NCBI RefSeq assembly: GCF_019263585.2
Contig: NZ_JADQDF010000001.1
Coordinates: 1,550,001-1,614,000 of the forward strand
From: Pseudonocardia oceani
GTDB lineage: Bacteria; Actinomycetota; Actinomycetes; Mycobacteriales; Pseudonocardiaceae
Direction of reading: 5' to 3'
Length of the DNA: 64,000 bases
Shown here: positions 1-10,797 of the stretch, one piece after another
Position numbering within the stretch: the first letter of the stretch is position 1
Layout: every line of letters starts with the position of its first letter
Translations under genes and position numbers: made by a program
The notes under the pieces: model-generated
Seen by the model: the letters and a program-made list of their open reading frames with translations, nothing else
What the model was told of the DNA's origin: nothing
Databases searched by the model: none

Positions 1-1
1 G

Positions 2-463
2 TCGGTGCCGGGCGTGCAGGTGGAGTCGGTGCGGCCGCACTCGGGCAAGCTCGACACCCACCGCGAGCTGGAGCTGATCGAGGCCGTCACGGTCGACCCC
101 GGGCACGGGCTGCAGCTGCTCGCCGAGGGCGTGCCGCGGATCTTCCGGGCCGGGTGGGCGCTGGTCGCGGCGCGCGAGGGCACGCGCGCCTACCGGATCG
201 CGGAGAGCTCCGCAGCGCCCGAGACGATCGCCGCCGACCTCCCGTGGCTGCCGCTCAAGCGGGCGATCGCCGTCGACCCCGCGGTGCACGAGGTGCCGCA
301 GCCGTGGACCGAGCTCGACACCGAGCTCGCCGCGGCGCCCTTCGGCCCGTCCACGCCGCACGCGCTGGTCGTCGGGCGTCCGGGCGGACCGGCGTTCCGG
401 CCCTCGGAGCTGGCCCGCCTCGCCCACCTCGCCGGGATCGTGACGACCATCCTCGGGTCGTAG
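2..463 (+). CDS. ACT/GAF-like domain protein, C-terminal part (5' end outside window)
   Basis: The frame is open to the left edge, so the true start is upstream and only the last 153 residues are seen. The first visible residues (VESVRPHSGKLDTHRELELI) look like the end of an ACT-type amino-acid-binding module. The rest has the alternating pattern of a GAF-like sensory domain. No DNA-binding motif is visible. The next gene, a PucR-type regulator, starts 4 bases after the stop, so the two are probably co-transcribed and this protein may act in the same regulatory response. The domain call is from general resemblance; the ligand is unknown. Confidence 0.55.
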   Translation, partial: SVPGVQVESVRPHSGKLDTHRELELIEAVTVDPGHGLQLLAEGVPRIFRAGWALVAAREGTRAYRIAESSAAPETIAADLPWLPLKRAIAVDPAVHEVPQPWTELDTELAAAPFGPSTPHALVVGRPGGPAFRPSELARLAHLAGIVTTILGS

Positions 464-467
464 TCCG

Positions 468-1676
468 GTGGACCGTCCCTGGGCGCGCGTGCCGAGCTGG
501 GTCGGGGCCGCCGTGCGGCCCGAGCTGGCCGGGGCCGTCGAGGAGATCATCACCGTCGTCCGCGCGGAGGTGCCCGACTACGCCCGCCCGCTGACCGGCC
601 GCTTCGGCATGCGGATCACCGAGGGCGTGTCGGTGGCGCTGGGCCAGTTCGTCGATCTGCTGGGCCGCGACGAGGCCCTCACCGACACCCGCGTCTACCG
701 CGCGCTGGGCCAGCTCGAGCACCGCGAGGGGCGGACGCTGGCCGCGCTGCAGTCGGCCTACCAGGTCGGCAGCCGGCTGCTGTGGCGCCGGCTCGGCGGC
801 AGCGCCACGGCCCGCCAGCTCCCGCCGGAGGTCATCTTCGCCCTGGCCGAGGCACTGTTCACCTACATCGAGCAGCTCTCGGCGGCGTCGGTGGCCGGGT
901 GGGCGGCCGAGGAGTCGAGCCGCGCGGGGTCGCTGCAGACCCGGCGGCACGCCCTGGTCGAGCTGCTCTCGCAGCAGCCGCCCGCGCCCGTCGCCGAGGT
1001 GGAGCGCGCCGCGGCCGCCGCGGGGTGGCCGCTGCCGCCGCGGCTGGCGGCGCTGGCCGTCCAGGACGTCGTGGAGGTGGCCGCGCGGATCCCGTCGGCG
1101 GTGGCCGCGGACGTCGACCCGGTGGGGCTCGCGCTGGTGCCCGTCGTCGACCGGACGGGATGGATCGAGCGCGTCCGGGCCGGCACGGGCGAGCGTCGCG
1201 CGGTGCTCGGCCCGGTCGTCGAGATCGGGGAGGCGCACCGCTCGATCGCCCGCGCGCGCACGGCCTGGCCGCTGCACGCGGCCGGGCGGCTGGGCCCGAC
1301 GGCCGACCGACTGGTCCGGGCCGACGAGCACCTGCTCGCGCTGCTGCTCGCGGGCCAGCCGGAACTGGCCGACGACCTGCGCGCCCGCGCGCTCGCCCCG
1401 CTCCAGGAGCTGCCCGCCGGGGCCGCCGCCCGCGCCGAGGAGACACTGCGGGCGTGGCTGGACGCGCACGGCGACGTCACCGCCACCGCGGGCGCCCTGC
1501 ACGTGCACCCGCAGACCGTCCGCTACCGCCTGGCCCAGCTCCGGGACACCTTCGGCGGGGCGCTGGACGACCCGCTCGCGCGCCTGGAGCTGGCGGTGGC
1601 GCTGCGCAGCGCGCCACCCGCCGAGCCCGACGCCCCGTCTCAGGCAGCCTTCGGGCCGCCGCCGGGGAACGCGTAG
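468..1676 (+). CDS. PucR/CdaR-type helix-turn-helix transcriptional regulator
   Basis: This 402-residue protein ends in a PucR-C type helix-turn-helix (about residues 345-395; core DVTATAGALHVHPQTVRYRL), preceded by a CdaR-like middle domain and an alpha-helical N-terminal sensor region. Such regulators usually activate or repress nearby catabolic or lipid genes. The GTG start at 468 lies 4 bases after the upstream stop. Its last 37 bases overlap, tail to tail, the 3' end of the desaturase gene on the other strand. Whether it controls the desaturase pair is inference from position only. Confidence 0.82.
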   Translation: MDRPWARVPSWVGAAVRPELAGAVEEIITVVRAEVPDYARPLTGRFGMRITEGVSVALGQFVDLLGRDEALTDTRVYRALGQLEHREGRTLAALQSAYQVGSRLLWRRLGGSATARQLPPEVIFALAEALFTYIEQLSAASVAGWAAEESSRAGSLQTRRHALVELLSQQPPAPVAEVERAAAAAGWPLPPRLAALAVQDVVEVAARIPSAVAADVDPVGLALVPVVDRTGWIERVRAGTGERRAVLGPVVEIGEAHRSIARARTAWPLHAAGRLGPTADRLVRADEHLLALLLAGQPELADDLRARALAPLQELPAGAAARAEETLRAWLDAHGDVTATAGALHVHPQTVRYRLAQLRDTFGGALDDPLARLELAVALRSAPPAEPDAPSQAAFGPPPGNA

Positions 1677-2830
1677 CGGATGATCTTGCGGACCACCTTG
1701 GCGTACTGCTTGGGCAGCGGGCCCGCGGTGTAGGGCAGGCCGTAGCGCTCGCAGATCTCGCGCACCCGCGGGGCGATCCGGGCGTAGTGGTTGCTCGGGA
1801 CGTCCGGGAACAGGTGGTGCTCGATCTGGTGGCTCAGGTTGCCCGTCATCAGGTGGAAGGTCGGGCTACCCGTGAGGTTGGCCGAGCCGAGCATCTGGCG
1901 GACGTACCACTCGCCCTGCGACTCGTTCTCCAGCCGCGACTCCTCGAACGACTCCACACCGTCCGGGAAGTGCCCGCAGAAGATCACCGCGTGGGACCAG
2001 ATGTTGCGGACGGTGTTGGCCGTCAGGTTCGCGACCGCCGTCGACACGAAGCCGGGGCCCGACAGCAGCGGGAACAGCACGTAGTCCTTCGCGAGCTGCT
2101 TGCGCGTCTTGCGCCACAGCGCCTTGAGCTCCTGCTTGGCCTGCGCCCAGGGCTTGGTGCCCTCCTGGACCTTCTCGAGCTCGATGTCGTAGATCGCGAT
2201 GCCCCACTCGAAGATCAGCGAGAGGCCGACGTTCGTGAGCGGCTGGATCAGGTCGATCGGGCGCCACGGCTGCTCGGGCGTGACGCGCATGACCGCGTAG
2301 CCCAGGTCGCGGTCCTTGCCCCGCACGTTGGTGAACGTGTGGTGCTCGTAGTTGTGCGACTTCTGCCAGGCCTTGGACGTGGACGCGTGGTCCCACTCCC
2401 AGGTCGTGGAGTGGATCTTCGGGTCCTTCATCCAGTCCCACTGGCCGTGGAGGACGTTGTGCCCGATCTCCATGTTGTCGAGGATCTTGGCGACCGAGAG
2501 CGCCGCCGTGCCGGCCATCCAGGCCGCCGGGTTGAGCGAGAAGATCAGCGCGCCGCGGCCGGCGATCTCCAGGCCGCGCTGCAGCTTGATCACGTTGTGG
2601 ATGTACTGGGCGTCGGCCTCGCCGAGGCTGCCGATCACCTCGTCGCGGATGGCGTCGAGCTCGACGGCGAGCGCGTCGTACTGCTCGGGCGTCAGGTGCG
2701 CGGCGGCGCTCGGGGCGATGGTCGGCACGCTGCCGGCGACGCGGCTGGGCAGCGGGTTCTCGACGACGAGCGGCTCGGACTTGCGCATCGAGGTGGTGCG
2801 CGTGACGGGTCTGTCGATGGCGATGGTCAT
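1640..2830 (-). CDS. Membrane acyl-CoA desaturase (DesA3-like)
   Basis: This 396-residue membrane fatty-acid desaturase should insert a cis double bond into long-chain acyl-CoA using a di-iron centre, O2 and electrons from the reductase encoded just upstream. The three histidine boxes are visible: HNVLH (124-128), HNYEHH (159-164) and HQIEHH (334-339). Hydrophobic stretches lie between the boxes. It matches M. tuberculosis DesA3 (Rv3229c) in size and in being paired with an Rv3230c-like reductase. The reductase gene ends 11 bases before this start, so they form an operon. Delta-9 specificity is inferred from the family. Confidence 0.88.
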   Translation of the reverse strand: MTIAIDRPVTRTTSMRKSEPLVVENPLPSRVAGSVPTIAPSAAAHLTPEQYDALAVELDAIRDEVIGSLGEADAQYIHNVIKLQRGLEIAGRGALIFSLNPAAWMAGTAALSVAKILDNMEIGHNVLHGQWDWMKDPKIHSTTWEWDHASTSKAWQKSHNYEHHTFTNVRGKDRDLGYAVMRVTPEQPWRPIDLIQPLTNVGLSLIFEWGIAIYDIELEKVQEGTKPWAQAKQELKALWRKTRKQLAKDYVLFPLLSGPGFVSTAVANLTANTVRNIWSHAVIFCGHFPDGVESFEESRLENESQGEWYVRQMLGSANLTGSPTFHLMTGNLSHQIEHHLFPDVPSNHYARIAPRVREICERYGLPYTAGPLPKQYAKVVRKIIRYAFPGGGPKAA

Positions 2831-2841
2831 GAGGATGTCTC

Positions 2842-3912
2842 CTAGAGCTCGATCTCGACGTCACCGGCGGCACCCGACACGCAGGTCCGGACGTGGTCGC
2901 CCGGGGTGTCGTGCAGCTCGCCGGTGTTGAGGTCACGGACGGCGCCCGAGCGCAGGCGCCCGACGCAGGTGTGGCAGATGCCCATGCGGCAGCCGCTGGG
3001 CAGGACCGCGCCCGCCGCCTCGCCGGCCACCATGAGCGGCGTGCCGGGGGCGACCTCCGCGGCGATGCCGCTGGTGGTGAACGAGACGGTGCCGCCCGCG
3101 CTGTCGCCGGCGAAGGCCGGGGGGACGAAGCGCTCGACGTGGAGGGTGTCCGGGTCGCCGGAGCGGGCCCAGTGGGCGGTGAGGTCGTCGATCATCCCGG
3201 CGGGACCGCAGAGCCAGGTCTGGCGGGCGGCCCAGTCGGGGACGCAGTCGCCGAGGGTGTCGGCGGTGAGCCGGCCCTCGAGCGCGGTGTGGCGCTCGAC
3301 GAGGCGCAGCCCGGTGGACGCGGCGAGCGCGCGGAGCTCGAGGCCGAAGACGACGTCGCGCGGCGTGCGGTCGCAGTGCACGAGCACCGCGCCGTCGAGC
3401 GCCTCGGGGCGGGTGACGGCCAGCTCGCGCAGCATGCCCATCACCGGGGTGATGCCGCTGCCCGCGGTGACGAACAGCAGCTTCTCCGGCACCGGCGACG
3501 GCAGGACGAACTCGCCCGCGGGCGGCCCGAGCCGGACCAGCGTGCCGACCGGCGTGCGGTGGGCCAGCGCGCCGGACACCGCGCCGCCGGGCACCGCGGT
3601 GACGGTGACGGCGAGCAGGTCGTCGGCGGGGCGCGAGGTGGCCGAGTAGGTGCGCCAGTGCCACACGCCGTCGAGCCGGACGCCCAGGCCGACGAACTGG
3701 CCGGGGACGTGGCGCGTGCGTGCCCGGCCCGGGCGCAGCAGCAGCGTGGTGGTGTCGGCGGTCTCGCGACGCAGGCCGACGACCTTGGCGTGGGGCTCGC
3801 TCGCCGACCACATCGGGTTGAGCGTGCCCAGCACGTCGTCGGGCAGCAGGGGCTGGGTCAGCCATCCCGCCGCCGTGTAGGCCTGCCGGCCGATCGAGCT
3901 GAGAACTCCCAT
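2842..3912 (-). CDS. Ferredoxin-type oxidoreductase, electron donor to the desaturase (Rv3230c-like)
   Basis: The protein (356 residues) has an FAD-binding module (RTYSATS), an NAD(P)-binding module (VTAGSGITPVMGM) and a C-terminal plant-type [2Fe-2S] domain with Cys-x4-Cys-x2-Cys (GCRMGICHTC) and a distal Cys near the end. That is the layout of Rv3230c, which passes electrons from NADPH to DesA3. I chose the ATG at 3912, giving MGVLSSIGRQ; an in-frame ATG at 3972 is possible but adds an atypical stretch. No good ribosome-binding site precedes either. It is first in a two-gene operon with the desaturase, and two TTGCG-type inverted repeats lie upstream. Confidence 0.85.
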   Translation of the reverse strand: MGVLSSIGRQAYTAAGWLTQPLLPDDVLGTLNPMWSASEPHAKVVGLRRETADTTTLLLRPGRARTRHVPGQFVGLGVRLDGVWHWRTYSATSRPADDLLAVTVTAVPGGAVSGALAHRTPVGTLVRLGPPAGEFVLPSPVPEKLLFVTAGSGITPVMGMLRELAVTRPEALDGAVLVHCDRTPRDVVFGLELRALAASTGLRLVERHTALEGRLTADTLGDCVPDWAARQTWLCGPAGMIDDLTAHWARSGDPDTLHVERFVPPAFAGDSAGGTVSFTTSGIAAEVAPGTPLMVAGEAAGAVLPSGCRMGICHTCVGRLRSGAVRDLNTGELHDTPGDHVRTCVSGAAGDVEIEL

Positions 3913-3915
3913 GAC

Positions 3916-3930
3916 CGCAACGGTATTGCG
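3916..3930. promoter_or_regulatory. Candidate operator: CGCAA-N5-TTGCG inverted repeat
   Basis: CGCAA and TTGCG arms separated by five bases lie 3 bases upstream of the chosen reductase start. The same half-site recurs in the perfect palindrome at 3981-3992. Binding by a TetR-type lipid regulator is inference. Confidence 0.35.
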
Positions 3931-3980
3931 CTTTTCGACAGGTGGCCACGCTGGCGGCCACGACAGCGACACCGTTTCTG

Positions 3981-3992
3981 TTGCGTACGCAA
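3981..3992. promoter_or_regulatory. Candidate operator: perfect palindrome TTGCGTACGCAA
   Basis: A 12-base perfect palindrome lies between the BKACE gene and the reductase-desaturase operon, about 70 bases upstream of the reductase start. It shares TTGCG/CGCAA half-sites with 3916-3930. No regulator is encoded immediately beside it. Confidence 0.4.
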
Positions 3993-4002
3993 GACCTGCC
4001 GG

Positions 4003-4722
4003 TCAGAAGCGCAGTTTCAGTGCCGTCTCGACGAGATCGTCGTTCCCTGTACCCAACCAGCCGTCCGGCCTAACCAGGACGTCCTCGAAACCGATGCGGG
4101 TGTCGAGGTTGTTGCGCATGGCGTACTCGAGCACCGGCCAGGCCCCGTCCTCCTCCCCGTGCAGCAGCACGGGGACCTGCAGCGAGCCGAGCGCGCGCAG
4201 GATGCGGACGCCCTCGGCGACGGCCGTGTCGGGATCGGGCACCGTCGACTCGGCCAGCACCCGGACCGTGCCGGGCGGGACGCCGGTGGTGCGCAGCGTC
4301 ACGGCGTCCCCGCCGGTCCACACCCCGAGCTCGACGCCGATGCCGACGGACGCGGCGGCCGCGCACACGTCGGTCCAGCCCTTCTCGTGCACGTTCACCG
4401 AGCACACGTCGGGCTTGCCCATCCCGAGGCGGCCCCAGGCCAGCACGGCCTCGATGCGCAGCCGCGGGTCGGGCTGGATCCACCGGCCGGTGGTCACCCC
4501 GATCTCCATGTGCGGCACCTCGGCGCGGATCGCGGCCACGGCGTCGGCCACGTGCACCGGGTCGAGCGTCTCCTCCGCGCCGGGACCCCGCGGGTGCACG
4601 TGCACCGAGGAGATCCCGTGCAGCGCGACCGCCCGCGCGTCCCGGGCCAGGTGGCGCGCGAGGACCGGCAGGGCGGGGTGCGCGTCGGCGGGACGCGATC
4701 CGTTCAGCACCGCTTGCAGCAC
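4003..4722 (-). CDS. BKACE-family (DUF849) beta-keto acid cleavage enzyme, compact form
   Basis: This 239-residue TIM-barrel protein has the metal-binding HVHPRG motif of the 3-keto-5-aminohexanoate cleavage (BKACE) family and a later LLHGEED segment. These enzymes condense a beta-keto acid with acetyl-CoA, giving acetoacetate and a CoA ester. It is shorter than the usual 270-310 residues. The neighbours do not include other lysine-fermentation genes, so the substrate is unknown and is unlikely to be the canonical one. Transcription may continue into the reductase-desaturase operon, 90 bases downstream on the same strand. Confidence 0.75.
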   Translation of the reverse strand: MLQAVLNGSRPADAHPALPVLARHLARDARAVALHGISSVHVHPRGPGAEETLDPVHVADAVAAIRAEVPHMEIGVTTGRWIQPDPRLRIEAVLAWGRLGMGKPDVCSVNVHEKGWTDVCAAAASVGIGVELGVWTGGDAVTLRTTGVPPGTVRVLAESTVPDPDTAVAEGVRILRALGSLQVPVLLHGEEDGAWPVLEYAMRNNLDTRIGFEDVLVRPDGWLGTGNDDLVETALKLRF

Positions 4723-5224
4723 CAGTACACCCCCGTCACAGGAGGATCCTAGCCCCGGCGCTCCCGGCCCGGCCCCACCGAGTGCAGACCCCGCCGGCGG
4801 GGCCCGGACTGCACTCCACTCGGCCGTTCGCGCACGTCCGGAGGTTCGCGGGATGCTGGTGGGTGCGCGGATCGACGGTGGGTGCGTGGGTGGTCACGGG
4901 ATGCGGCAGGGCCCGTCGATGATCAGGACGGGGCGCGGGGCGGCCGGGCCTCGGCCCGGCACCGACGGAGCGGGCGAGGCCGCGACCCGGCATCAGCGGA
5001 GCGAGCGGGGCCGGCCGGGCATCGGCGGAGCGAGCGGGGCGGCCGGGCATCGGCGGCCCGTCCCGCGCGCGTTCCCGGTTGCCGCGCGCGTATCCGGCTC
5101 CCGCACGCCCCCGGGGACGCGCGGGAGCATGTTCGGCGCGCGGGAAGGGTGGGTGCGGGCGGCGGATCGGGCGGTCGCCTCCGACGCCCGTGCGGACTCC
5201 GCACGAACTGCGAGGGCCGGGCCG
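4723..5224. repeat. 502-bp gene-free stretch with degenerate 28-31 bp tandem repeats
   Basis: I see no convincing gene here. Positions about 4940-5060 hold three to four degenerate copies of a unit around GGCATCGGCGGAGCGAGCGG. The CA steps fall at 4960, 4991, 5020 and 5048, giving periods of 31, 29 and 28 bases. A short GC hairpin lies at 5190-5204, just past the ligA stop on the minus strand. Confidence 0.6.
5190..5204 (-). terminator. Possible short terminator hairpin after ligA
   Basis: GTGCGG and CCGCAC arms with a 3-base loop lie about 20 bases downstream of the ligA stop. There is no T-tract, and the stem is short, so the call is weak. Confidence 0.3.
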
Positions 5225-8072
<2,848 letters not shown>

Positions 8073-8085
8073 AACGGCAGCCTAC

Positions 8086-8115
8086 TTGACTCCGTACATT
8101 TCGACGTCGTACTTT
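8086..8115 (+). promoter_or_regulatory. Sigma-70-like promoter, predicted leaderless, for the SRPBCC gene
   Basis: TTGACT at 8086-8091 and TACTTT at 8110-8115 are 18 bases apart. The ATG at 8123 lies 7 bases after the -10 box, so transcription should start at or beside the A of the start codon. No Shine-Dalgarno sequence precedes the gene, which agrees with a leaderless mRNA. Confidence 0.55.
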
Positions 8116-8118
8116 TCG
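8093..8118. promoter_or_regulatory. Candidate MarR operator: direct repeat CGTACWTTTCG
   Basis: CGTACATTTCG (8093-8103) and CGTACTTTTCG (8108-8118) are spaced 15 bases start to start and cover the spacer and -10 box of the promoter at 8086-8115. Binding here would block transcription of the SRPBCC gene. MarR proteins more often use palindromes, so this is tentative. Confidence 0.4.
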
Positions 8119-8122
8119 TGGC

Positions 8123-8575
8123 ATGAACAGCATCGAGTACAGCGCCGAGACCGACATCGACGCGCCCGCCGCCGCGGTGTGGGCCCTGGTCGCCGACTAC
8201 GGCCGCGACCCGGAGTGGCGCGAGGGCGTCGCCACGATGGCCCCGGCGCCGCCGGGCGTCGTGCGGCCGGGCACCACCACCGACGAGCGGATGCGCGCGA
8301 TGGGCCGCGCCTACCGCAACGGCGGCGTCGTCGGGGAGGTGGAGCCGGGCGTCCGCTTCACGTGGCGCACGACCTCGGGCGTCGACGCCGACGGCGCCCG
8401 CACCGTCCGCGACCTCGGCGACGGGCGCAGCCGCCTCCGGCTGGAGGTGCGGCTTCGCCCGCACGGCGCGCAGCGGCTGTTCGCCCCGCTGCTGCGGGTC
8501 GTGCTGCACCGCGGGCTCGTCGCCGACACCGCCCGCCTGCGCGCGCTGGTCGAGTGCTCGGTGCCGCGGACCTAG
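8123..8575 (+). CDS. SRPBCC (START/Bet v1-like) family protein
   Basis: This 150-residue protein has the SRPBCC pattern: an N-terminal beta strand (YSAETDIDAPAAAVWALVADY), a sheet with conserved Gly/Trp positions, and a long C-terminal helix. Such proteins bind hydrophobic ligands or act as small cyclase- or hydrolase-like factors; this one cannot be assigned further. It is divergent from a MarR regulator that probably controls it. Its TAG stop shares the CTAG tetranucleotide at 8572-8575 with the stop of the opposite-strand gene, so the two genes meet exactly. Confidence 0.8.
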   Translation: MNSIEYSAETDIDAPAAAVWALVADYGRDPEWREGVATMAPAPPGVVRPGTTTDERMRAMGRAYRNGGVVGEVEPGVRFTWRTTSGVDADGARTVRDLGDGRSRLRLEVRLRPHGAQRLFAPLLRVVLHRGLVADTARLRALVECSVPRT

Positions 8576-9855
8576 GAGCGCCGGTCGCGGTCCTCGTCCC
8601 GGTCGTCGCGGTCGTCGTCGGGATCCGCGTCGGGGTCGACGTCGGGCGGGTCCAGGAAGGCCGAGCCCAGCTCTCGGCACAGCTCCAGGGCGCGCCGCGC
8701 CCACGCAGGCGACGCGCCGGCGAGCCCGCACGTGGGGGTGGGCACGCACAGCGAGGAGAGGCGGACGCGGTCGAAGCCCAGGCGGTCGGCCAAGTCGAAC
8801 GCCGGCTGCGCGAGCCGCCGGGACGTCACGCGCCCCCGCGGTTCGACCGACGGCACCAGCCCGAGCAGCAGCGGCGTGCCGGCGTCCCAGATCTCGCCGA
8901 TGCGGTCGAGCGCCGCGGGCACGGCGGTGCGCCCGGACACCGCGGGGCGGGTGGCGTCGACCGACACCGCCGACGCCCCGACGCCCGCCAGGAGCGCCAG
9001 CGGCGCGTCGTCGGCGCAGCAGTGCAGGACGGCGGGCACGCCGACGTCGGCGATCAGGTCGCGCAGCACGTCCGACGCCACCGACTCGGCGACCGACCGC
9101 ACCGTGCCGTAGCCCGACGGCGTCGGGATTCGGGCGCCGAGCACCGCGGGCAGCGACGGCTCGTCGATCTGCAGCAGCACCTGCGCACCGGTGCGCGCGG
9201 CCACCTCGGCGACGTGCACGCGCAGGCCCTCGGTGAGGCTGGCCGCGAACTCGCGCACGGCTCCGTGGTCGGTGAGGACGCGGTGCCCGGTGCGCAGCTC
9301 GACGCCGGCCGCGAGCGTCCACGGCCCCGCGGCCTGCACCTTCACCCAGCCCGGGCGGATCGGCTCGCAGGCCTCCTGGAGGGCGTCGAGGTCGAAGCGC
9401 AGCAGGTCCAGGGCGCGACGGTGGTCGTGACCGGCGCGCGAGACGACCCGGTAGCCCGAGGGGCGGACCTCCACCGCGATGTCGACGAGCAGCGCCGCGG
9501 TGCGCCCGATCATGTCGGCGCCGACGCCCCGTGCGGGCAGCTCGGCCAGGTGCGGCAGCAGCGGCAGCTCGCCGACGATCATGGCCGAGGCCTCGGCGAT
9601 GTCGGTGCCGGGCATCGAGCCGACGCCGGTGGCCGCGCCGTCGGGCCAGCGGGGCCGCTCGCGCGGGGTCTCGTCCTCCTCCTCGACGACGACGGCGGCG
9701 CGCGGCGCGGGCGGGGGCGGGGGCGGGTCGCCGGGACGGGCGCCCCCCAGGCCGGCGGCCGCCAGCGCGGCGGCCAGCGGGTCCTGCGGCTCGGGCTCGG
9801 CGGGGGCGAGCCCGGCGGCGGCGAGCGCGGCGGCCAGCGGATCGTCGGTGCTCAT
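8572..9855 (-). CDS. MetE C-terminal-like / UROD-like protein (Rv3015c-like)
   Basis: Residues from about 85 to 410 form a TIM barrel resembling the C-terminal domain of cobalamin-independent methionine synthase, with GVGSMPGTD, LQIDEPSLP and a VLHCCADD segment that could bind zinc. The location beside ligA matches Rv3015c, annotated as a methionine-synthase-like protein. A full MetE has two barrels; only one is present, so true methionine synthesis is doubtful. The N-terminus carries two copies of DPLAAALAAAGL followed by a proline run and an acidic stretch, which are not part of the fold. The ATG at 9855 lacks a clear ribosome-binding site. Confidence 0.75.
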   Translation of the reverse strand: MSTDDPLAAALAAAGLAPAEPEPQDPLAAALAAAGLGGARPGDPPPPPPAPRAAVVVEEEDETPRERPRWPDGAATGVGSMPGTDIAEASAMIVGELPLLPHLAELPARGVGADMIGRTAALLVDIAVEVRPSGYRVVSRAGHDHRRALDLLRFDLDALQEACEPIRPGWVKVQAAGPWTLAAGVELRTGHRVLTDHGAVREFAASLTEGLRVHVAEVAARTGAQVLLQIDEPSLPAVLGARIPTPSGYGTVRSVAESVASDVLRDLIADVGVPAVLHCCADDAPLALLAGVGASAVSVDATRPAVSGRTAVPAALDRIGEIWDAGTPLLLGLVPSVEPRGRVTSRRLAQPAFDLADRLGFDRVRLSSLCVPTPTCGLAGASPAWARRALELCRELGSAFLDPPDVDPDADPDDDRDDRDEDRDRRS

Positions 9856-9878
9856 GGCGCGTGTCTACCAGTGCGCGC

Positions 9879-10694
9879 TCAGCCGGCGCGATAGCGGGCG
9901 TCGAAGAAGCAGTAGACGCCGAACGCGGTCAGCCCCAGCGCGAGCAGCACCAGCAGCGGCGGGCCGTAGGGCTGGTCGGCGAGCGCCTGCAGCCCGGCGT
10001 CCAGCGTGGTCGGCTGCTTCGGGTCGTAGCGCACGGCGGCGACGACGAGCAGCACCCCCGGCACCCCGTACGCGAAGCCCGCCGCGACCCAGCCCACCTG
10101 CCCCGTCCGCGTGACGAGCGTGGAGCGCCGCAGCCCGGCACCGCGCAGGTCGAGCTCGCGCAGGAACGTGTGCTGCAGCCCCCGCCGCACCGCGTACGCC
10201 GAACCGATCACGACGCCGACGCCCGCCAGCCCCACCAGCACCGGACCGCCCGGCCAGCCCAGCACCACCGACGCGAACGACGGCTGCGTCGACGGCGCCC
10301 CGCCCTTGGCCGCGATCGACCCGGCCGACCACGCGAGCACCCCGAACAGGCCGGCCTCGGCCAGGTTGATCGCGACCCGCAGAGCGCGCTGGCGCGGCGG
10401 GCACTCGTGGTGCCCCAGCACGGCCTCGGCGAGCTGCCACAGCACCAGCGCGACGAGCCCCCCGGTGACGACCCACAGCAGCACCAGCCCCGGCCCGGTG
10501 GCCGCGACGGCCTGCAGCGCGCCCTTCTTGTCGGCCCGCTCGGGGTCGCCGAAGGGAACCTGCACGGCGAGCCCCGCGACGAACAGGTGCACCAGCCCGT
10601 AGGCCACCAGCCCGACCCGGCCGACGGTGCGCAGGACGACCCCCGCGCCCTCCGTGGCGTCGTCGCGCGAGACGTCGGCGGTGATGTCGGGCAT
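9879..10694 (-). CDS. DUF1206 multi-pass membrane protein
   Basis: This 271-residue membrane protein has several paired hydrophobic helices repeated along its length (for example GRVGLVAYGLVHLFVAGLAV and GQVGWVAAGFAYGVPGVLLV), the internal-repeat pattern of DUF1206. Function is unknown. The ATG at 10694 (MPDITADV) is preceded by GGGAGG at good spacing; longer upstream starts add an unstructured Ala/Pro-rich stretch. The gene ends 23 bases before the start of the MetE-C-like gene on the same strand. Confidence 0.8.
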   Translation of the reverse strand: MPDITADVSRDDATEGAGVVLRTVGRVGLVAYGLVHLFVAGLAVQVPFGDPERADKKGALQAVAATGPGLVLLWVVTGGLVALVLWQLAEAVLGHHECPPRQRALRVAINLAEAGLFGVLAWSAGSIAAKGGAPSTQPSFASVVLGWPGGPVLVGLAGVGVVIGSAYAVRRGLQHTFLRELDLRGAGLRRSTLVTRTGQVGWVAAGFAYGVPGVLLVVAAVRYDPKQPTTLDAGLQALADQPYGPPLLVLLALGLTAFGVYCFFDARYRAG

Positions 10695-10797
10695 CTCGGG
10701 CCTCCCGGGGTCGGCGCATCGTGGCAGGCACCGGGGCCAGGGCGCCAGCGGTGACCGGGCCGACGGCGCCAGGTGCGGCCGAACGGCCGAACAGGGC

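Noticed and set aside
4940..5060. CRISPR-like repeat array
   Set aside because: Degenerate repeats follow each other directly without unique spacers, and no cas gene is present.
8572..9855. True cobalamin-independent methionine synthase (MetE)
   Set aside because: Only one barrel domain is present and the length is about half that of MetE, so I kept a MetE-C-like call without a gene symbol.
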